Positions 1 to 8,051 of a stretch of DNA of 64,000 nucleotides are shown here, in pieces. Source of the DNA: Lachnospiraceae bacterium (GTDB lineage Bacteria; Bacillota; Clostridia; Lachnospirales; Lachnospiraceae). Made by a program: the position numbers and the translations under genes. How positions within the stretch are numbered: the stretch's first letter is position 1; each line of letters opens with the position of its first letter. Below the pieces are notes generated by a model, which saw only the letters and a program-made list of their open reading frames with translations, searched no databases and was not told the DNA's origin. The stretch is taken from NCBI GenBank assembly GCA_017521605.1, contig JAFXCD010000042.1, forward strand, positions 117,087 to 181,086, written 5' to 3'.

Positions 1-850
1 GCTCCGGATTACCTCCAAAGGCCATACTCATAAAACCACTGAATACACCGGCATATCCGAACAAATCAGGGTTACTCATAGTCACAATACTGGTCTGATA
101 GCTACCCATACTTAAGCCAGCCATAGCTCTGTGCCATTTATCTGTATAAACCGGATACTTACCTTCAATATAAGGAATCAGGTCTGCCAGAATCACTTCC
201 GTAAATAAGCCAAATCTTGCTTTGTTTTCCGGCGCCTGAGTCATGCCGTTAGCCATGACGATAATCATCTCTTCCATTTTCCCATCATACAAGAGTTTGT
301 CTGCAATACGTGCAGCATGCCCCTGATAAACCCAGCCGGTTTCGTTTTCGCCATAACCGTGCTGTAAATAAAGTACCGGATACTTCTTGGCAGGGTCATA
401 ATTTGCGGGAGTATATACCAGACAAATCTCCAGCTTACCGGTTACGGAAGAAGGGAAATAATGCCTTGTCACTGCACCATGAGGGATATCAAAAAGGGAA
501 TCCCATTCCTCGCCGGGTACAGGTATATCCACAAAATTCATAGGGCGGCAGCAGCCGTAACCGATGGGAAGATAAGGATTCAGCACCTCATTACCATCGA
601 TTTTCAGGAAAAAGTATTTAAATCCTCTTCCCAAATCTACTCTGCCTTCCCACATTTCTTCACTTACCTTTTCCAAAGGGAAGATGTTACCGAACATGTC
701 GAGCACTACTTCCTTTGCAAAAGGTGCTTTGATACGGATGGTAACAGTGCCATCCTCATGGATCTCATACCCCTGGTCTCCGTCTCGCCCCGGCTCTCCC
801 TGATAAGGGTCAAAAGATACTGCTGTATCAAGTGGCCATTGTTTTTTCAT
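1..850 (-). CDS. Esterase-family alpha/beta hydrolase (C-terminus outside window)
   Basis: The reading frame opens at an ATG at 850, preceded by an AGGAGG ribosome binding site, and runs off the left edge, giving about 283 residues. The first ~100 residues look like the beta-sandwich domain that precedes many esterases of the enterochelin/feruloyl esterase type. The catalytic domain follows, with an oxyanion-type segment (YLQHGYGENETGW) and the nucleophile elbow GLSMGS. The family cleaves carboxylic esters, often on plant-derived carbohydrate or siderophore substrates; the substrate cannot be read here. No signal peptide is visible, so it is probably cytoplasmic. The catalytic Asp/His would lie outside the window. 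Confidence 0.8.
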   Translation of the reverse strand, partial: MKKQWPLDTAVSFDPYQGEPGRDGDQGYEIHEDGTVTIRIKAPFAKEVVLDMFGNIFPLEKVSEEMWEGRVDLGRGFKYFFLKIDGNEVLNPYLPIGYGCCRPMNFVDIPVPGEEWDSLFDIPHGAVTRHYFPSSVTGKLEICLVYTPANYDPAKKYPVLYLQHGYGENETGWVYQGHAARIADKLLYDGKMEEMIIVMANGMTQAPENKARFGLFTEVILADLIPYIEGKYPVYTDKWHRAMAGLSMGSYQTSIVTMSNPDLFGYAGVFSGFMSMAFGGNPE

Positions 851-885
851 TGTTGTAATCCTCCTACATTATATAGTTAATACTT

Positions 886-1587
886 TTATTTTTCTCTCTT
901 CATACACTCCATGGCAAAAAGTACCCCCTCTTTATCACGTAGCATTTTTAACACTGCTTTTACATCCTCATGGCCTACTAAAGGCAGTATAATCTCTAAA
1001 CCCACATGACCTGCAAGTCCACTTCTGGGTGGTACCACCATTATATTTCTGGCCAGTAATTCTTCCATCAGCCAATCAGTATACTCATTTAGTTTATCTG
1101 TACCTGTCACTTCTGCATAAAGAGTCAGTCTTCGATTCTTTTTACGTCCTCTGGCCTCCAGCTTAAATAAAATAGCGGAAGTCAATGTTACCACCAACGT
1201 CCCCAGCACTGCCCCCAGATAAAAGCCGAAACCACAGGCAATGCCGATGGCAGCAGTGGTCCAAAGACCTGCTGCTGTAGTCAGTCCCGTAATATGGTCA
1301 TGCTCCTTGACCAGGATGGTACCCACACCTAAGAAACCTATGCCGGAAACCACCTGTGCGGAAATACGTAAGGGATCAGACATATTTCCCAGCTCATGCC
1401 AGGTAAATAAACCAATCAGAGCTGTCATACAGGAACCCACACACACTAAAATGTGAGTACGAAAGCCGGCCGGCCGCTTACTCTTTTCACGCTCCATACC
1501 GATACCGCCCCCCAGCAGCATAGCCAGAAGAATCCGTACTACCACAGACACCTCATTAAACTCTGTTAACGATATACTCCAACCCAT
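886..1587 (-). CDS. MgtC/SapB family membrane protein
   Basis: The protein has 233 residues. The N-terminal ~140 residues hold several hydrophobic helices with the MgtC-family signature (LLGGGIGMEREKSKRPAG, then RTHILVCVGS and GIGFLGVGTI). The C-terminal ~80 residues are a soluble ACT-like domain, as in longer MgtC proteins. MgtC proteins are inner-membrane proteins tied to Mg2+ limitation and modulation of ATP synthase in some pathogens; in commensals the role is not settled. The start has an AGAGGGA ribosome binding site six bases upstream. It lies 36 bp behind the esterase start on the same strand and may be separately transcribed. Confidence 0.88.
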   Translation of the reverse strand: MGWSISLTEFNEVSVVVRILLAMLLGGGIGMEREKSKRPAGFRTHILVCVGSCMTALIGLFTWHELGNMSDPLRISAQVVSGIGFLGVGTILVKEHDHITGLTTAAGLWTTAAIGIACGFGFYLGAVLGTLVVTLTSAILFKLEARGRKKNRRLTLYAEVTGTDKLNEYTDWLMEELLARNIMVVPPRSGLAGHVGLEIILPLVGHEDVKAVLKMLRDKEGVLFAMECMKREK

Positions 1588-1698
1588 AGAAATTCCCTCT
1601 TCCCATCTTATTTGTTATTATTTTACCATCAAACTCACTATCTGTCATTGCGGATTTACATTTTATTCTGCAAATAATCTTATTTCACACAAATTCTA

Positions 1699-1727
1699 TT
1701 TACAAAATCCATATATTTCTTTATATT
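1699..1727 (+). promoter_or_regulatory. Sigma-A-type promoter for the DUF2207 gene
   Basis: A -35 box TTTACA (1699-1704) and a -10 box TATATT (1722-1727) are separated by exactly 17 bases, about 30 bp upstream of the ATG at 1760, which has a GAGAGG ribosome binding site. Nothing else is coded in the 170-bp divergent gap between mgtC and this gene. Confidence 0.6.
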
Positions 1728-1759
1728 TAATAGTAATAACTAAAAAGAGAGAGGTAACC

Positions 1760-3883
1760 ATGGCAAATAAAATTATTAGTGTTATTTATACAGTTTTTCT
1801 TATTTTTATTTTTCTCAGTATTACAGGCGCTTCTGACTGGTTTAGTGATTTGCAGCTGAATCCTTTTGACTATGCCCGTATTACGGAGCTGGACTATCGT
1901 GCAGAAGTAGTGGATGAACCCTTTGACGAAACCTATGTGCATGTAACAGAACGGATAACTTTCGATATTCATGCCGCTTCCCGAGCTAATGGTTTTAGGG
2001 AATTATGGCGTGATTTACCGGAGGATGAGACAGATGGTCTCAGGGCACAGTATCAGGTACGTTCCGTAACACAAATCCTGCCGGACGGAGGACGGATTCC
2101 CTATCCAAAAAGCCCACAGCTTTACTGGGAGGATGAGGACTATGAACCCTACAATTCACGCCTGGGTCCGGGTAAATGGTTCCACAGTCCCGGACCTTAC
2201 GATGAGTCCCGACGTAGGTACGAATGTGTCTTTTTCTATGTAAATGATCTGTATCGTGAAAAAGTGGTTTATGAACTGGAATATGACTTATACAATACCG
2301 TCTTAAAGTACAACGACTGCTGTGACTTGTATTTATATCCTTACTACGGAAGTACCATTAAATATCTGGAGTCTTTTAACGGAGAAGTCCTGATTGCCGA
2401 CAAAGATATGCCCTCTGAAGGTAATTATGATGTTTTTACCTACGGAACCAAAGCAGAATCCTTCCCTGTGGAAGAATCTGACCGCCTGAATCCGGGATAT
2501 CATACCTTTTATTTTAATCTGGATAAGGATGATTTGAAATTCAGAACTTACAATAGCTATTTGGAATTTGAGCTGGTTGCCTATAACGAAGATTATTCCT
2601 GTTTTGCCGACAATGCTCCTGACAATCTTTATTCCGATGAGGATGTACTGGATGAGATTTATGAAGAGCAGCAGTATTATGCCAACATTTCCAACAAATA
2701 TAGGGTTTATAAACAGATTGTTCTGGCAGCTTGTGTAGGGCTCTCCGTATTAGTGGTTTTACTTGCCAAAAAAATCATCAATGGAATTACATCAAAGCAT
2801 ATTTTTTATACTCAAACCGAATATCCCGAATATTACCGGGATATTCCCAGTGATTTGGATCCTAACTTTGCAGCCTTTATGGTATTCAGTAAGGATAAAA
2901 AGCCCAAGGATGACTCCGGAGTATACTCTGCACTGCTTTTGAGTCTGGCTCGTAAGAAATATATAACCCTGTCTGAGACCCATGATGATGTACATATTAA
3001 AATATTGCAGAGACCATATTCCGGTAATAACAATAATTCCGCTTATCTGGATCAATTATTCAATGGTAATCCCAGTGCGGATCCGGCTGCTTTTACAGTG
3101 AATGGACAATATATCATGAATACTGACGAGGCTACGCAAATGGAACCTCTCACTCCCTGTGAAGAATTTTACTTTAATCTGTTGATTCGTCAGGCTTATG
3201 ATAATAACATTTTGATGAGTGAATTCCAGAATCGTATTATGAGTGACTATGAAAACAGCAAGAGCTTTGTGGACTCCATGAAGAATTCCATTGTAAACAT
3301 AGGTATTTCAGAAAAATATTTTCAAAAAATGGCTTATGATGAGCCCAAGAAACATATTAACTCCCGTGCTAACCTCTTTTTTGTTATTGGTCTTATATTA
3401 GCTATTCCGGTGAATTTGATTTCTTATCAGAACCGCTTGGATTTGGCCTTTGGCGGTTATACCATTTTAGCTATAGCCTGTATACTGTCCGCCTTGTACA
3501 TGAAAAAAGAAGCCCGCAAATATATCTTGTTTACCTATGAAGGCGAAATGGAATATGCTAAGTGGCGTGGCTTATACAACTTCCTGAACAGTGAAACCTT
3601 GATGAACGAACGTACCATCATTGAATTACCGGTATGGGAAAAGTATCTGGTATATGCAACAGCCTTTGGCTTATCTGAAAAGATTATCGAAGCCATTAAA
3701 ATCCGTTGTCCTGAATTTGACACACAGACAACCTATCGTAACTCCGGTTACCACAGCAGACATTTTTATCACCGCACAGGACATCGCGTACGTTCCTCCG
3801 TACGTAGCGGTTCCTCTTTCAGCAGTGCCAGCAGCTATTATGGCGGCGGCCGTGATGGTGGTGGCGGTGGTGGCGGTCACTAA
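1760..3883 (+). CDS. DUF2207 domain-containing membrane protein
   Basis: The protein has 707 residues. It has an N-terminal hydrophobic segment (residues ~5-24), an extracytoplasmic beta-rich domain of about 300 residues that matches the DUF2207 pattern (TERITFDIH near the start), a transmembrane segment near 325-345, a cytoplasmic domain, a paired hydrophobic segment near 540-580, and a tail that is Ser-rich and then almost only Gly (GGGRDGGGGGGGH). Gly-rich tails of this kind are usual in DUF2207 and TPM proteins. The molecular function is unknown. It converges with lemA, and DUF2207 and LemA genes commonly sit together, so a shared envelope role is likely. Confidence 0.85.
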   Translation: MANKIISVIYTVFLIFIFLSITGASDWFSDLQLNPFDYARITELDYRAEVVDEPFDETYVHVTERITFDIHAASRANGFRELWRDLPEDETDGLRAQYQVRSVTQILPDGGRIPYPKSPQLYWEDEDYEPYNSRLGPGKWFHSPGPYDESRRRYECVFFYVNDLYREKVVYELEYDLYNTVLKYNDCCDLYLYPYYGSTIKYLESFNGEVLIADKDMPSEGNYDVFTYGTKAESFPVEESDRLNPGYHTFYFNLDKDDLKFRTYNSYLEFELVAYNEDYSCFADNAPDNLYSDEDVLDEIYEEQQYYANISNKYRVYKQIVLAACVGLSVLVVLLAKKIINGITSKHIFYTQTEYPEYYRDIPSDLDPNFAAFMVFSKDKKPKDDSGVYSALLLSLARKKYITLSETHDDVHIKILQRPYSGNNNNSAYLDQLFNGNPSADPAAFTVNGQYIMNTDEATQMEPLTPCEEFYFNLLIRQAYDNNILMSEFQNRIMSDYENSKSFVDSMKNSIVNIGISEKYFQKMAYDEPKKHINSRANLFFVIGLILAIPVNLISYQNRLDLAFGGYTILAIACILSALYMKKEARKYILFTYEGEMEYAKWRGLYNFLNSETLMNERTIIELPVWEKYLVYATAFGLSEKIIEAIKIRCPEFDTQTTYRNSGYHSRHFYHRTGHRVRSSVRSGSSFSSASSYYGGGRDGGGGGGGH

Positions 3884-3900
3884 AATTACACAAATACAAC

Positions 3901-4070
3901 GGGAAGCCCCTTAGTAATACCGGGCCCCCTATATATCCTATTCGGACCCGCTCTCGCTTGTGAAAGGCGTAGCAGCACTAGGCTCGAAAGTACCTCGCCA
4001 AGGGCTGACGCACTTTCAGGGTTACCTCATTAGGATATATAGGGGGCCCGGTATTACTACGGAGCTTCCC
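3901..4070. repeat. 170-bp inverted-repeat element between convergent genes
   Basis: The outer 40 bases on each side (3901-3940 and 4031-4070) are reverse complements with only two mismatches; the inner 28 bases of each arm (3913-3940, 4031-4058) are a perfect match. The arms enclose a 90-base GC-richer core. The element fills the gap between the stop of the DUF2207 gene (3883) and the stop of lemA (4076). It could be a MITE-like element or other small mobile repeat, or a long bidirectional terminator; there is no U-tract next to the arms, which argues against a simple terminator. No target duplication is evident. Confidence 0.75.
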
Positions 4071-4075
4071 ATTTT

Positions 4076-4621
4076 TTACTCTTCTTCATATAGCAGTTCT
4101 TCTTCCTTGAAGCCAAAGATACCTGCCACCACATTGTTGGGGAACATCTGCAGCTTATTATTGTAGATGGTCACAGCATCGTTGTAGAACTGTCTGGAAA
4201 AAGCAATTTTGTCCTCTGCTTCTGCAAATTCCTCCTGTAATTGCAGGAAGTTTGCATTGCCACTGAGTCCTGTCTGAGTTCGACCCAGAGTCATCAATTG
4301 CTTCATATCCGAGGATACCCGTGTACTCACAGCCATTTTTTCCTGTGAAGTATCCGCCAGATAATATTGCTCCCTGCCGGATGCCACATTATCCAAAAGG
4401 GTCTGTTCATGAGCCGTATAAGCTTTTAATGTGCCCAGTAGATTGGGTATTAAGTCCATCTTACGTTGTTGCTGGGTTTCCATCTGAGCATATGCATTTT
4501 TCACTGCATTCTTACGTTTTACTAATTTATTATATGTTGCAATACCAAAAGCCGCGGTACCACCACAGGTAATCCCTAAGGCTCCCAGTAAAATGGCCAC
4601 ACCTGCAATAATTCCTCCCAT
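4076..4621 (-). CDS. lemA: LemA family protein
   Basis: The protein has 181 residues, the usual LemA length. A single N-terminal transmembrane helix (residues ~3-25) is followed by YNKLVKRKNAVKNAYAQMETQ, which leads the helical bundle, and by the family pattern RMDLIPNLLGTLKAY. The C-terminal end contains NNKLQMFPNNVVAGIFGF, again typical. LemA is a membrane-anchored helical-bundle protein with no agreed biochemical activity and is often encoded next to TPM or DUF2207 proteins, as here. The start is set by AAGGAG seven bases upstream of the ATG. Confidence 0.92.
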   Translation of the reverse strand: MGGIIAGVAILLGALGITCGGTAAFGIATYNKLVKRKNAVKNAYAQMETQQQRKMDLIPNLLGTLKAYTAHEQTLLDNVASGREQYYLADTSQEKMAVSTRVSSDMKQLMTLGRTQTGLSGNANFLQLQEEFAEAEDKIAFSRQFYNDAVTIYNNKLQMFPNNVVAGIFGFKEEELLYEEE

Positions 4622-4671
4622 AGAATTTCTCCTTCCGTTATGTTACAGGCATTATAGCATTTTTCAATAGA

Positions 4672-6144
4672 TTACACAATCCCAATATCCTTAACTTGCA
4701 GGTCAGCAAAATGCACACCCATTGCCTGTTCCAACTCCTGCTTTCTAAAAGTTTTATAAATGGTGGGAGAGATATATTTCTCTGCAGAATGAATAATCTC
4801 CTTATAATCCGGTATATCATCAGGGAAGTAAATACCACCCTTTTCCCGATTTTTCAGCATCCAGCATACGGCCGCCAAAGCGGACATTGCCACCGGAGTA
4901 ATGGTGGGCGTCTGCCAGAAAGAGTCCTTTTTATGCTTGTATAAAAAGGAGGCTTCTACACGATTGCCTACCCACACAGGCTCAAAGCCTTCTCCCATAA
5001 TCAACACCCCTACATACTCTGTACCGGAATCGATTTTCTCCTGATACAAAATCTCAAACTTATTGGGATAACGATACCCTCTGATAATGGTGGTGCCATT
5101 TTCCTCTTCACAGTCCTGCGGTTTCTCCGAATCGGGATGGGGATACTCGTTTACCTTAGCCTGTTCAAAATACCGTGTGGCATATTGGCAGGGGGAATAT
5201 AAAAAGAGTACTGTAGGGCGATATACTACTTTATCATTCTCTTTAACTTCCAGACTTTTGGCAATGGTAATGGTCTCCTCATGAGGTACCAGAAAGCCTT
5301 CAAAGGCTCCTCCCGGATAATAAGTCCGACCTTTCTTGTCAGCGGCCATCTTCTGAAACTCCAGGTAACCCTTCTCCCAATTCACAAAATTACACTGGTC
5401 TTCAAAATCAATTTTCTCATGCGTACCTATATTTACCGTAGCCTCACTGAGCATTTCAAACCAAAAGGAATCCGTACACCAGGTGCTGAAAAGCAGATCC
5501 TCCTGATACTCCCCTTTAACCTCCTGCAAATCGATATCGTTTACATGAATCATCTTGACATCCAGATCACGGGCCAATCCCGCAAAATTACCGGCCTTTA
5601 ACAATTCCTTTTTCTGTTTATCTTTTTTAAACTGGGTATGTACAATATACTCCAGGCCCGCCTTTACAAAATGGGACACCAAGCCCGGATTGTTACCATG
5701 CTGCAATACAATGGGGTATTGGTTAGCATCCTGCCGTCCGGCATACTTTTCCTTCAAGGCATTTTTGGCCTCATTCTCCTCAAATATACAATACCAATGG
5801 TCCGGCCAGTCTGCCTCTCCGGTGTTAATGTACATAATATTTCTTTCCGCACACCAGTCAAAAATATCCTTGGTACCCACTGTATCCGCAAAATCAATCA
5901 ACAAATCTCCACTGCCAAGCAGGGGTTCAAACACTTCTCGGAAATTCTCTCTGGTAACTTCCCGAACCAGGAAATTCTGTACCATACCACCCAGATTCAC
6001 ATAGGACTTAAATTCCCAGCTGTCCCGGGTGACCACATAATACTTGTTTTCATCGAATCTGATTTCCTTGGAAACCTTTTCAAAAAAGCTTTTGCCTACT
6101 GCGCCGAAACCAAATTGCACAATCCGGCCATGAAACTGTATCAA
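4672..6144 (-). CDS. hss: Homospermidine synthase-like protein (saccharopine dehydrogenase superfamily)
   Basis: The protein has 490 residues. It begins with a Rossmann NAD-binding motif (GFGAVGKSFFEK). The middle (HGNNPGLVSHFVKAGL) and the second half (GFLVPHEETITIA, then YRPTVLFLYSPC) follow the order and spacing of bacterial homospermidine synthase, which uses NAD+ to join putrescine units into homospermidine. The start is a TTG at 6144 with an AGAGGA site seven bases upstream. It is the last gene of an operon, 12 bp behind an ATP-grasp ligase. The match is to the family; polyamine specificity is inferred, and a related carboxyspermidine or saccharopine-type reaction remains possible. Confidence 0.75.
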   Translation of the reverse strand: MIQFHGRIVQFGFGAVGKSFFEKVSKEIRFDENKYYVVTRDSWEFKSYVNLGGMVQNFLVREVTRENFREVFEPLLGSGDLLIDFADTVGTKDIFDWCAERNIMYINTGEADWPDHWYCIFEENEAKNALKEKYAGRQDANQYPIVLQHGNNPGLVSHFVKAGLEYIVHTQFKKDKQKKELLKAGNFAGLARDLDVKMIHVNDIDLQEVKGEYQEDLLFSTWCTDSFWFEMLSEATVNIGTHEKIDFEDQCNFVNWEKGYLEFQKMAADKKGRTYYPGGAFEGFLVPHEETITIAKSLEVKENDKVVYRPTVLFLYSPCQYATRYFEQAKVNEYPHPDSEKPQDCEEENGTTIIRGYRYPNKFEILYQEKIDSGTEYVGVLIMGEGFEPVWVGNRVEASFLYKHKKDSFWQTPTITPVAMSALAAVCWMLKNREKGGIYFPDDIPDYKEIIHSAEKYISPTIYKTFRKQELEQAMGVHFADLQVKDIGIV

Positions 6145-6156
6145 CTCTTATTCCTC

Positions 6157-8043
6157 TCAATCCTTGTCCTTCGGCTTCATCAGACGTAAGTTTCTGGGTG
6201 CCTCATAGCCTCTGGTCCACAAAATCTCCATACCTTTTTTTCGGTAAGGATACAAAATCTTCTTCAAATCCCCTGCAGGTTTATTACAAATCAACACTAC
6301 CTTTCGGATGCCCTGCTGCCACATATACTCTGCAGAAGGTAAATCCTGGTGATACACATCCCAGCTGTTGTCAAACAGGGATTCCACCATAATATGACGC
6401 TGCAAACGATTGGTATCTGTCAAAAAGGCCGGTGGTGCATCCTTAGGTAATTCCATACCTGCCAGCTTTTCTGCTGCCCAAAGCAACGCCATGCCTGCAG
6501 ACTGGTTGTCCACGGTAGCTCTGGCTTTTTCCTGTTCCAGAGTACCATTAAAAACCGGAACGGGGCGAAAACCTTTCTTTGCCAGTCCCAATCCACGGAC
6601 CACGCTTTCTCCTCCCGGCAAATCCACAATTACTGCTGTGTCCCTTGTCTCCCCATCCACACAGGTAATCTCCGGTATTGCTCTGTCAGACATACTATAG
6701 CCCTTGGTATAATGCTCTATTTCCAGAAAGGGAACCGGTCGCACCCAGTCCACCCACTTCTTTCCCACAGGCGCCCATATATCATATAGTCTGGCACCTA
6801 ATGCATTGCTATTGTCCGGTAAAGATTTCCTACATCCTCCCATACCCTCTACAAGTACGGGAATATCCGCTGCATGAGAATCGATACGCGGAGAACTGCT
6901 GATGCGGGCATAGAAACCGGCATGCTTACCCTCCACAGCATAAGATCCCAGGCAAACATGGTATTCTTCCCCATCCACACCCTGCAAGGGTTTACTGATA
7001 AACCTTTTCTGAGCCAGATACTTCCGGGGATGCTTCTTCACATCCTTCATAATCTTCTTATATTCCTCACCGCGGCAGGCTTCTTTTATAGATATCTTCT
7101 CTCCCACTCTGCCATACACCGGTTTGTACAAAAAGCCTTCCCTGCCACGAGCCGCCTTTACCTCCAGTGTTTCCGGCAGTAACTTACGCCAGGTAGCCAT
7201 GGAGACTCCCTTCTGTTCCAATACATCCCATACAAAGGGAAAACGCTTAGTCTGGGCATACATAGCTACAGGATGATTGCAGGATAAGGTAATGGTATCA
7301 AAATATCCCTGCCATCGTCTGGGACGCATCTTTATCACCCACTCCAGGGGAGTAAATCGGAAAATAGCATCCACTTTGCCCTCATTACCATCCAAAACAC
7401 TATAAGCACGTTTATCTGCAAACTGCAAATGATCTGCCGCACCATAAATCACCTTCAAACCCTGCTCCTCCAACCTGTCTCCCAGATACTGCATCACCTG
7501 CCTGTCATCGCTGTAAGAGGTGCAGTGCACCATCATAATCCGGCCCTTAGAAGGAAGCTTTTTCACCAGAGCCTTAACCATACTCTCTCCAAAGCTTACA
7601 AAATCATACTCTCCCGACAAATATTTCATGGCTTCCATAGGCATTAAAGAGCTTTCCGCAAAACCTCCGGGCACATCACTGTTTACCTCACTGACCGCCC
7701 ATTCACCCTCTATAGTGGGGTGAAAATCATAACGCATCAGCCGGACATGTTGTTCCGGCTGATAGTTGGTCATCTTCTTCAATTCTCTCTTAAGCTTTTT
7801 GGAAAAAGCCAAGGGCCCTGCAAGTTCCTGATGCCTAATTAAATATTCTTCTGCTGCTCTGGTCTCTGCATCTAACTGCTCTGTAAGCGTAGCCAGCTCT
7901 TGCTGTTCATCCTTAGTCAGCACCAGTGCATACCTTGCTATGGTATTGTTGTCCACAAATTGTGGATCCCACTTGTAACAACCAAACATCAGGTTTCTTC
8001 TATATTCTTCATAATTTTCTTTTGGTATGGGTATCAGTTTCAT
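6157..8043 (-). CDS. ATP-grasp ligase with glutathionylspermidine-synthase-like N-terminal domain
   Basis: The protein has 628 residues. Residues ~95-135 (RYDFHPTIEGEWAVSEVNSD) match the pre-ATP-grasp acidic motif of the glutathionylspermidine synthase family, in which an Asn/Asp motif precedes a peptide-polyamine ligase fold. Further on, GFLYKPVYGRVGEKI is an ATP-grasp nucleotide-binding lysine region and EYHVCLGSYAV a later strand. Known relatives form amide bonds between a peptide carboxylate and a polyamine amine. The gene starts 8 bp after the lipoprotein stop, whose GGGGTGA also serves as its ribosome binding site, and is followed by the homospermidine synthase gene. This suggests the enzyme acts on that polyamine, but the acyl substrate is unknown. 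Confidence 0.7.
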   Translation of the reverse strand: MKLIPIPKENYEEYRRNLMFGCYKWDPQFVDNNTIARYALVLTKDEQQELATLTEQLDAETRAAEEYLIRHQELAGPLAFSKKLKRELKKMTNYQPEQHVRLMRYDFHPTIEGEWAVSEVNSDVPGGFAESSLMPMEAMKYLSGEYDFVSFGESMVKALVKKLPSKGRIMMVHCTSYSDDRQVMQYLGDRLEEQGLKVIYGAADHLQFADKRAYSVLDGNEGKVDAIFRFTPLEWVIKMRPRRWQGYFDTITLSCNHPVAMYAQTKRFPFVWDVLEQKGVSMATWRKLLPETLEVKAARGREGFLYKPVYGRVGEKISIKEACRGEEYKKIMKDVKKHPRKYLAQKRFISKPLQGVDGEEYHVCLGSYAVEGKHAGFYARISSSPRIDSHAADIPVLVEGMGGCRKSLPDNSNALGARLYDIWAPVGKKWVDWVRPVPFLEIEHYTKGYSMSDRAIPEITCVDGETRDTAVIVDLPGGESVVRGLGLAKKGFRPVPVFNGTLEQEKARATVDNQSAGMALLWAAEKLAGMELPKDAPPAFLTDTNRLQRHIMVESLFDNSWDVYHQDLPSAEYMWQQGIRKVVLICNKPAGDLKKILYPYRKKGMEILWTRGYEAPRNLRLMKPKDKD

Positions 8044-8051
8044 TGTTTATA

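Noticed and set aside
3671-3880. Minus-strand open frame opposite the Gly-rich tail of the DUF2207 protein.
   Set aside because: Ala/Thr-rich translation is the mirror of the repetitive glycine codons; a shadow frame.
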